From contig NC_063044.1 in assembly GCF_018812025.1 (NCBI RefSeq), positions 72,657,379 to 72,721,378 of the forward strand: a stretch of 64,000 bases of DNA. The letters run 5' to 3'. Position 1 is the stretch's first letter. Each line of letters opens with the position of its first letter. A program made the translations under genes and the position numbers. The notes beneath the pieces are model-generated. The model searched no databases. It saw only the letters and a program-made list of their open reading frames with translations, and was not told where the DNA came from. This document shows positions 58,481 through 64,000 of this stretch, in pieces. The stretch comes from Megalobrama amblycephala (Eukaryota; Chordata; Actinopteri; Cypriniformes; Xenocyprididae).

Positions 58481-58840
58481 TTTTGCAGGCATGCGCGTTC
58501 AAACGAGGTGTACATGCTGCTCATACTACATTCCTTACGGTACTACCGTACCAACAATACTACCAATACAATGGCATTGCCAGTATTTTGAAGCTTTAGT
58601 ATCGCAATACTACTGTAGTACCGGTACACTGTGCAACCCTAATATGAAATGTCGGTATTATGTGTTATTTTATTGAATTGTTGTTATAATTATCTTGTTC
58701 TGTTTGCTTTATGGAGGTGGCCAGTAAGATCAGAGCACAGATTTGATCTGAAATTCAGGCCGCTCACTCCAAAGGTGGACCCTGACCCAACCTATTCACT
58801 TTTCCAAATATTCATTAAACACAGGAGCAGCATCCAAATC

Positions 58841-59200
58841 AAGTCACCTTTATAGAGCTTTTTACATGCAGGCTGTGTCAGGGCAGCTTTACAGTGATAG
58901 CAAAATAATTTTGGCTGCACAGCAGCTCTAGAAGAAAATGGTGCCACTGTCCAGCTTAAGTTCAGTATTGATTCATTCCATCATAAAACTAGTTATTCAT
59001 ATAGTTAATTTATCTATACAACAGCTCTGGAGGAAACATGATGTCATCATCCAGGACAGTTCAGTTCCATACAATGAAGGCAGATCTAAACATTGTTGAA
59101 TATCAAGTGTCCCCATCTAAGCAAGCCAGAAGCAACAGCGGCAAGGAACCACAGCTGCCCCAAAAGGCCTCTCCAAGCATCAGATTCAATCACTCTAGTC
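58841..59200 (-). mobile_element. L2 LINE 3' UTR fragment, reverse orientation
   Basis: Starting CAAGTCACCTTTATAGAGC, it is the reverse complement of the tail of the 30671-32196 LINE. It includes the AAGCTGC and TTGCCGCTGT...TTGCTTAG blocks. No coding part is left. Confidence 0.82.
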
Positions 59201-59289
59201 GCTGGCCATCAGAACTTTAAAGATCTATAGCCTATCTAATCCAATCGCTTCCATGTTAAAGTAGCTCAACGAACCCTTACCAGCCAAAT

Positions 59290-59700
59290 TCTTCAGCTTC
59301 AGCTTGTTCTCTTGCTCAGTCCTATAAGCTCACCATATCCACTGCAATTAACACCATCAATCCACTAAAATAGTCTCACTGCTGCAGCAGCGTCTTCTCA
59401 CCTGATTCCACAGGAGCCCACTCTGTTCTTACACTGCAGTAGCAATGTTGTCTCCTCCACTCCTGCAGGAGCTCCTTCTCTGGCAAACCTTACCTTCACG
59501 GCACAGCAATGTTATCTCCATGCTCTCGCAGAAGCTCAGTTTGTCTGGCTGACCCATCCACTGCAGCAGCAACATTGTCTCCTCCACTCCCATAGGAGAC
59601 CAGTTCTATAGCTAAATTTGTCCTCTGCTGCAGCAGTAATGTCCCCTCTGCTTCTGCTGGAGCTCAGTTTTCTGAGGAGAGGAGAGAAGAGAAGAGAGAG
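59290..59700 (+). repeat. Degenerate tandem repeat with CTGCAGCAG units
   Basis: A roughly 110-125-bp unit recurs: CACTGCAGCAGCAA, then a TTGTCTCCTCCACTCC block, then AGGAGC. Copies are diverged. It directly precedes the 204-bp repeat. Reading frames across it are artefacts of the repeat. Confidence 0.65.
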
Positions 59701-59726
59701 AAAAAAAAAAACTTTCTCTCCAGCGC

Positions 59727-60660
59727 TGATGAGGCTTACCCGTCCGATGCTGCGAGTCTTGATTTCCCATCGGATGCTGCGAGAGCCCTCCTGGCTCAGC
59801 CTGGGTCAGTGCTTCCTTCCTCGTCCGGCGAGGCTTACCCGTCTGAGGCTTTGAGCATTGGTCTCCTGGAGCCTTGGTCTCCCATCGGATGCCGCGAGAG
59901 CCTCCCGGTCGTTCTTCTGTGCTTTACTTTCTGCCCATCCACCAGCGAGGTTTACCCGTCTGATGTCATGAGCCTTGGTCTCCCATTGGAAGCCGAGAGA
60001 GCCTCCTGGTCCGTGCTTCTTTCCTTGTCCAGCAAGGCTTACCCGTCTGAGGCCTTGAGCATTGGTCTCCTGGACCCTTGGTCTACCGTTGGACGGTGCG
60101 AGAGCCTCCCGGTCGAGCCTCTGCTCTATACTTTCCGCCTGTGTGCTATCGAGGTTTACCCATCCAATGCTTATGAGCCTTGGTCTCTCATCGGATGCTG
60201 CGAGAGCTCTCCTGGCCAGGCGTTCCAATTTCTTTCATCCCGCCATCAGCCAATGGAACCCACTCACCTTTTGAGGGGGCCACTCCTGGCGGAAGCTGAG
60301 TGGGCCCCTTTTGGCTGGTCATTCCTAAACCACGTTGCCCCTTGTCTTTTGGTTGGTAGGGCTCACACATTTGACACCGTGAGCTTTGGTTGAGCATTGG
60401 TCTCCTGTCGGACGTAACCAGAGCCCTCCCGATTGGCTGCTCCAAATCACGTGCTCCCCATCAATCAGCCTGTGGGGCCCACCTACCTGGCAATGCATGA
60501 TCCCATCAGAGGCAGCACTCCTCATTTATCGACCGGTAGGGCTTTACGCATCCAACGAGCATTGGTCTCCTGGAGCCTTGGTCTCCCATCAGATGTCATG
60601 AGAGCCCTCCCGATCGGTCATTCCAAATTTCAGCTACCCATCGTTTGTCGGCTAGTAGGG
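59727..60660. repeat. GC-rich tandem repeat, higher-order period about 204 bp
   Basis: The box GAGGCTTACCCGTC and variants occur at about 59731, 59830, 59947, 60034 and 60151. Alternating spacings of 87 and 117 bp give 204-bp pairs (59830 to 60034, 59947 to 60151). A second box, ATCGGATGCTGCGAGAGC, follows in most units. Later copies decay toward 60660. Long frames on both strands are produced by the repeat; coding is not supported. Confidence 0.8.
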
Positions 60661-60699
60661 CCAGTCCGCCTGGTACAGTGATATGCTAATGTCAGTGGC

Positions 60700-61080
60700 A
60701 ACATGGGCTCTCCTGGTCAAGCTACCAGGCTTCTTGAAATGCCAGTCCACTAATTCTCGTCTTTTGGTGGTCTTTAGTCTGGCGGCTGTCCTTTTTGCTC
60801 TTTTGCTTTTTGGGGGGAGTACTCCGGGTTCGGGCCAAAATTCCGAGCCCTCTCCCCGGACAGCACACCAAATACGCATAACTTTACTCTATTTAATTAT
60901 ATGGATATGTGAACTTGTGAAACAGTCACTGTAAACAAATAATATGTTCAATGACGTGCCGAAAGCTCTATGAGCAGTCATTTACAGCATCATCACCCGG
61001 GTGTTGATAGTGCGTGAGCGCAGGTGAGACCTGAATATCTCACGTTGCTATCTGTGTTTGAACTAAACTCATTTAAACCA
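60700..61080. other. Unassigned spacer
   Basis: No gene or repeat recognised. Confidence 0.4.
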
Positions 61081-61106
61081 TGCCAATTTAAACATTCATC
61101 CGTAAT

Positions 61107-61494
61107 GGATGGAACACACCAAGCCGACAAACTAGTGGTGACGAATGCAGACTGCGGGGTTGGCTCACGTTGGCAGCGTCGTTGTCCAAAGTTGCCCTGA
61201 CACACCAAACCGATGCTCGACACCCGACGGTCAAGTAGCACGTCATTCTGTGTATGCGCAAGATGAAATGACTTTCCGTACCAGCAGGTGGCAGTAGCTG
61301 AACAGCCAATCAGAATGATCAGAATGCCAACAGACTGATAAGCTCCAAAACCGATTCAACATTTTGAATCGGCCGAAAAAAGCAGACGAAGACCAACTTC
61401 AGCTGACAGTGCAGAACACACTGAGAAAACTTAGTCGGCCGATGAACAAAAATTGCCCGACGGCCGACTGTTGGCTTGGTGTGTGCCGGCCTTA
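61107..61494. mobile_element. Probable TIR element with CACACCAAGCC ends
   Basis: Left part GGAACACACCAAGCCGAC, right part the imperfect inverse (GGCTTGGTGTGTGCCGG). The interior is GC-rich and CG-rich for the region. TSD not established. Confidence 0.5.
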
Positions 61495-61980
61495 AGACGC
61501 GAAAGAGAGCTTGCGCGCGCTGTGAGGAGATTTGTGTGTACTCATCCGAAGCACGTACATGGAGAGCCATGTCACAGCGTGCAAATTCTCTAGCACAAAT
61601 TCTCGTTCAAGTCTTGCACCTAAATGGACAAATTCACACAAAAATTCTGTCAACATGCCCATCTTAGAGAGTATCCTGACAAACATAGTAGGTTATGTCT
61701 TAAGAGAAAAACGAGACAGACAGCGCATATGTATCAGTATAATATGCTGGATCTTTGAAATATGTCTTAAAGGGACAGCAATCTAATATTCCTGCTTTGT
61801 GTATTTAATGTTAATCAAAAGACAAAAGACAGAAGAAATCACTCTTGACTGAACTCTTGTAACTTAATGTTTCACCTTTATTTAATTATTTAAAGAAGTT
61901 TATATGCAGTTATTTTATATTTGATTACTTTGTTCAATTTCCGTACCTAAAAACTATTGTTAGCTAAAACCTGTAAAGCA

Positions 61981-62004
61981 TTTTTTTTTTTTTTTTTTTT
62001 TTTT
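61981..62004 (+). repeat. Poly-T run
   Basis: T tract of about 24. Confidence 0.9.
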
Positions 62005-62600
62005 GTTATGGGTGCTTTGGTGTACATAAATGTCAGAATTATATTAAATCATATCATTTGGTTATTTGGTGTCCTTTTTTGGAAAGACATCTAAATTTAC
62101 CTTGACAATTGCTGAAGAAAACAGTTTTGTGAAAATCACACTTCAATCTGATGGTTTACTTTGCTGGATATAGGCAGTGATGGCAAAATGGATGTGCTAA
62201 AGAAGATAAATAGTGTAGAAGCAGCCCTAATATATATAACACAACAACAACAACAAAAACACTGTTGTTCCAAATGTGCTTTTATTTGTGTGGTTTTTTT
62301 TTTATTATTATTTAAAGTTTCTGTGAAGGATTTTTGTCAGTTAATGGTTGTGGTGTTAAAAGTCAAAAGGTCAAAAGGTGTTTTTGTTTTATTTTATTTA
62401 TGCTTGTTGTGTTCATGCCACATCGTAATTACTGTAATTACCATAAATTATAATTTGTAATTTTCTTCAACTTCTTCCTGACTGCTGGAGACTCATTTTG
62501 TGATTAATAGTGTTGTGACAGAAGCACATAATTCTGAATGTGATGACATGAACAAATAAAATCATGTGTTTTCTCATCTTGTGATGACAGTGTTACTAAC

Positions 62601-62602
62601 AG

Positions 62603-62643
<41 letters not shown>

Positions 62644-62644
62644 T
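62601..62644 (+). repeat. (CT)n microsatellite
   Basis: CT run of about 20 units with one G interruption. Confidence 0.9.
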
Positions 62645-63169
62645 GTGATATTTTATAGTTCTTAAAAGTTTATATGCAAGATATATCTATATTTCATATT
62701 TTCCACATTTCTACATGCCTCCTTAATTTTAAATTATTCAGCCTCATTCTCGTTTTTTTTTTTCATATGCAGTTCTACTCACTGTTAATTTGATTTTACA
62801 CAATTATTCTGTTAGTCTTGAAAAATAAATACATGTAAACACAGTTAAAAACTATTTCAGGTGTCTTGATTTAGCTTCACATGAGCACCAAGACTGATAT
62901 AACCTCTGAGAATAACAGATCCACACACAATATCCCACTGACAATAACATGCTCTGCTTTTAACATATTAAACCACTTTGTTTTGTTTCTGGATTTACTT
63001 ACATTTAATCATTTAGCAGACACTTTTATCCATATAATAAATACTAAACTACCAGAGCATTCAAAAGAAAAACTATTAGAAAATTGGTGTAATATTCAGT
63101 GAATTCAAAATTAAACTTTAAAAAATCTTTTAAAAGCTGACAAACATTGATCTCATTGTGGTTGTGTGT

Positions 63170-63740
63170 AAAAACACTCTGTCAAACAGTTCTAGGAAGA
63201 CGCTGACCACTGGAGTGGAAAAAATGATGAGTGTGAACTTGAGTCATTTCTTCAGTTTATATTCCTCTCTGCTCTTACTGTGATCTTTATCTCTCATCAT
63301 GACTATATTTGAGCACATTTGTTCACACATGTCGGTTGAATCCACAGATGTTTGGCCTGATCAAGTGTCTCTACATTCGTCTTTCAGCTCTTAAACTCAG
63401 ATTCAGTTGATTGTTTGCTTGAGATCTGTCCACACAAACTACACTAAACCAAACCAAACCACAGATGTCAGGTGTTTCAGTCAACAACTCACAGCAAAAC
63501 AACCACAGATGAGTTCAAGTGATCAACTGAGAGCAGATGAGAGAGAAGAACTATAAGAGTTGAGCCATTTAAATACACTGTGGTTTAATACGCTTCTGCT
63601 AAAACAGACATTCAGTTTCAGATGTCACTGATGCTTTCAGGAGCCACAAGTGTCAAAAAGGAGGTGATGTTTCTGCGTATTTGCATGTGAATGTGTGAGA
63701 GAGAGGAAGTGTGAAAACCACAGCAGAAATGCAGTGCACG
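63170..63740. repeat. Segment paralogous to 34.65-36.6 kb
   Basis: Blocks shared with the 3' flank of the minus-strand receptor: CAGTTCTAGG-AGACGCTGACCA (63188 and 34670), then a CAGGAGC...AAGTGTCAAAA block and TTGCATGTGAATGTGTGA (63685 and 36551) in the same order. This suggests an old segmental duplication around the receptor locus. Confidence 0.7.
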
Positions 63741-63801
63741 AGAAAATTATTTTTAATATTGAGCAATGAAACTCAATTAGACCCTACAGCTTAAACCTCC
63801 A

Positions 63802-63806
<5 letters not shown>

Positions 63807-63849
<43 letters not shown>
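63807..63849. repeat. (AT)n microsatellite
   Basis: About 21 AT units immediately before a Tc1-like element. Confidence 0.9.
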
Positions 63850-63852
<3 letters not shown>

Positions 63853-63945
63853 TATCTCTTCATCACAGCACCTGTTAGTGGGTGGATATATCAGGCAGCA
63901 AGTGAACTTTTTGTCCTCAAAGTTGATGTGTTAGAAGCAGGAAAA

Positions 63946-64000
63946 ATGGACAAGCGTAAGGATTTGAGCGAGTTTGACAAGGACCAAATTGTGACGGCTA
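63946..64000 (+). CDS. Tc1-like transposase, N-terminus only (window edge)
   Basis: The last 55 bases encode MDKRKDLSEFDKDQIVTA, the start of the N-terminal helix-turn-helix DNA-binding domain of a Tc1/mariner-type transposase. The upstream 90 bp (from about 63868) fit the 5' untranslated part of such an element. The window ends inside the gene, so intactness cannot be judged. Confidence 0.6.
   Translation, partial: MDKRKDLSEFDKDQIVTA

Noticed and set aside
59809..60393. 194-codon frame with repeated residues
   Set aside because: It follows the 204-bp minisatellite exactly and has an equally long frame on the other strand.

Overview
The window is eukaryotic, intron-rich, AT-rich and packed with transposons. 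It is best explained as a piece of a teleost, probably cyprinid, genome. The fish signatures are an L2-type LINE with its 3' tail, hAT and Tc1 elements with textbook target-site duplications (TSDs), a BEL/Pao retrotransposon, a DIRS-like remnant, and a pair of SLAM/CD2-type immune receptor genes. No bacterial, rRNA or CRISPR feature is present. The species was not determined by any search; this is recognition only.

Layout. 1-12,000 is a mosaic of terminal-inverted-repeat (TIR) DNA transposons, several with exact TSDs: 453-2164, 2476-7464 (with two more elements nested in it), 7747-8745 and 9153-10736. 12,003-22,816 is a further TIR element split by an apparently intact, young BEL/Pao retrotransposon (14,195-22,287, minus strand, one 1,924-codon Gag-Pol frame, LTRs differing at only 4 substitutions and one 2-bp indel). 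23,441-28,500 is a 5-kb array in which 6-bp palindromes (GATATC, ACTAGT, GAGCTC) alternate every 21-22 bp. It is the strangest object in the window. 28,500-38,200 holds minisatellites, an L2 LINE 3' end, a small element with a zinc-finger exon fragment, fold-back elements and a four-deep transposon nest.

38,760-55,868 holds the only host genes found. They are two head-to-head immunoglobulin-superfamily receptor genes of the SLAM/CD2/CD48 type, separated by about 610 bp. The minus-strand gene (4 exons, 265 aa) has a short tail without a tyrosine motif. The plus-strand gene (6 exons, 293 aa) has a tail with an ITIM-type tyrosine. Their V exons are nearly identical. Their introns are full of transposons, including a BEL/Pao remnant and a DIRS-like remnant.

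55,870-64,000 is again repeat-rich: an L2 3' UTR in reverse, a GC-rich tandem repeat of about 204-bp higher-order period, TIR fragments, a stretch paralogous to 36.4-36.6 kb, and the start of a Tc1-like transposase cut by the window end.
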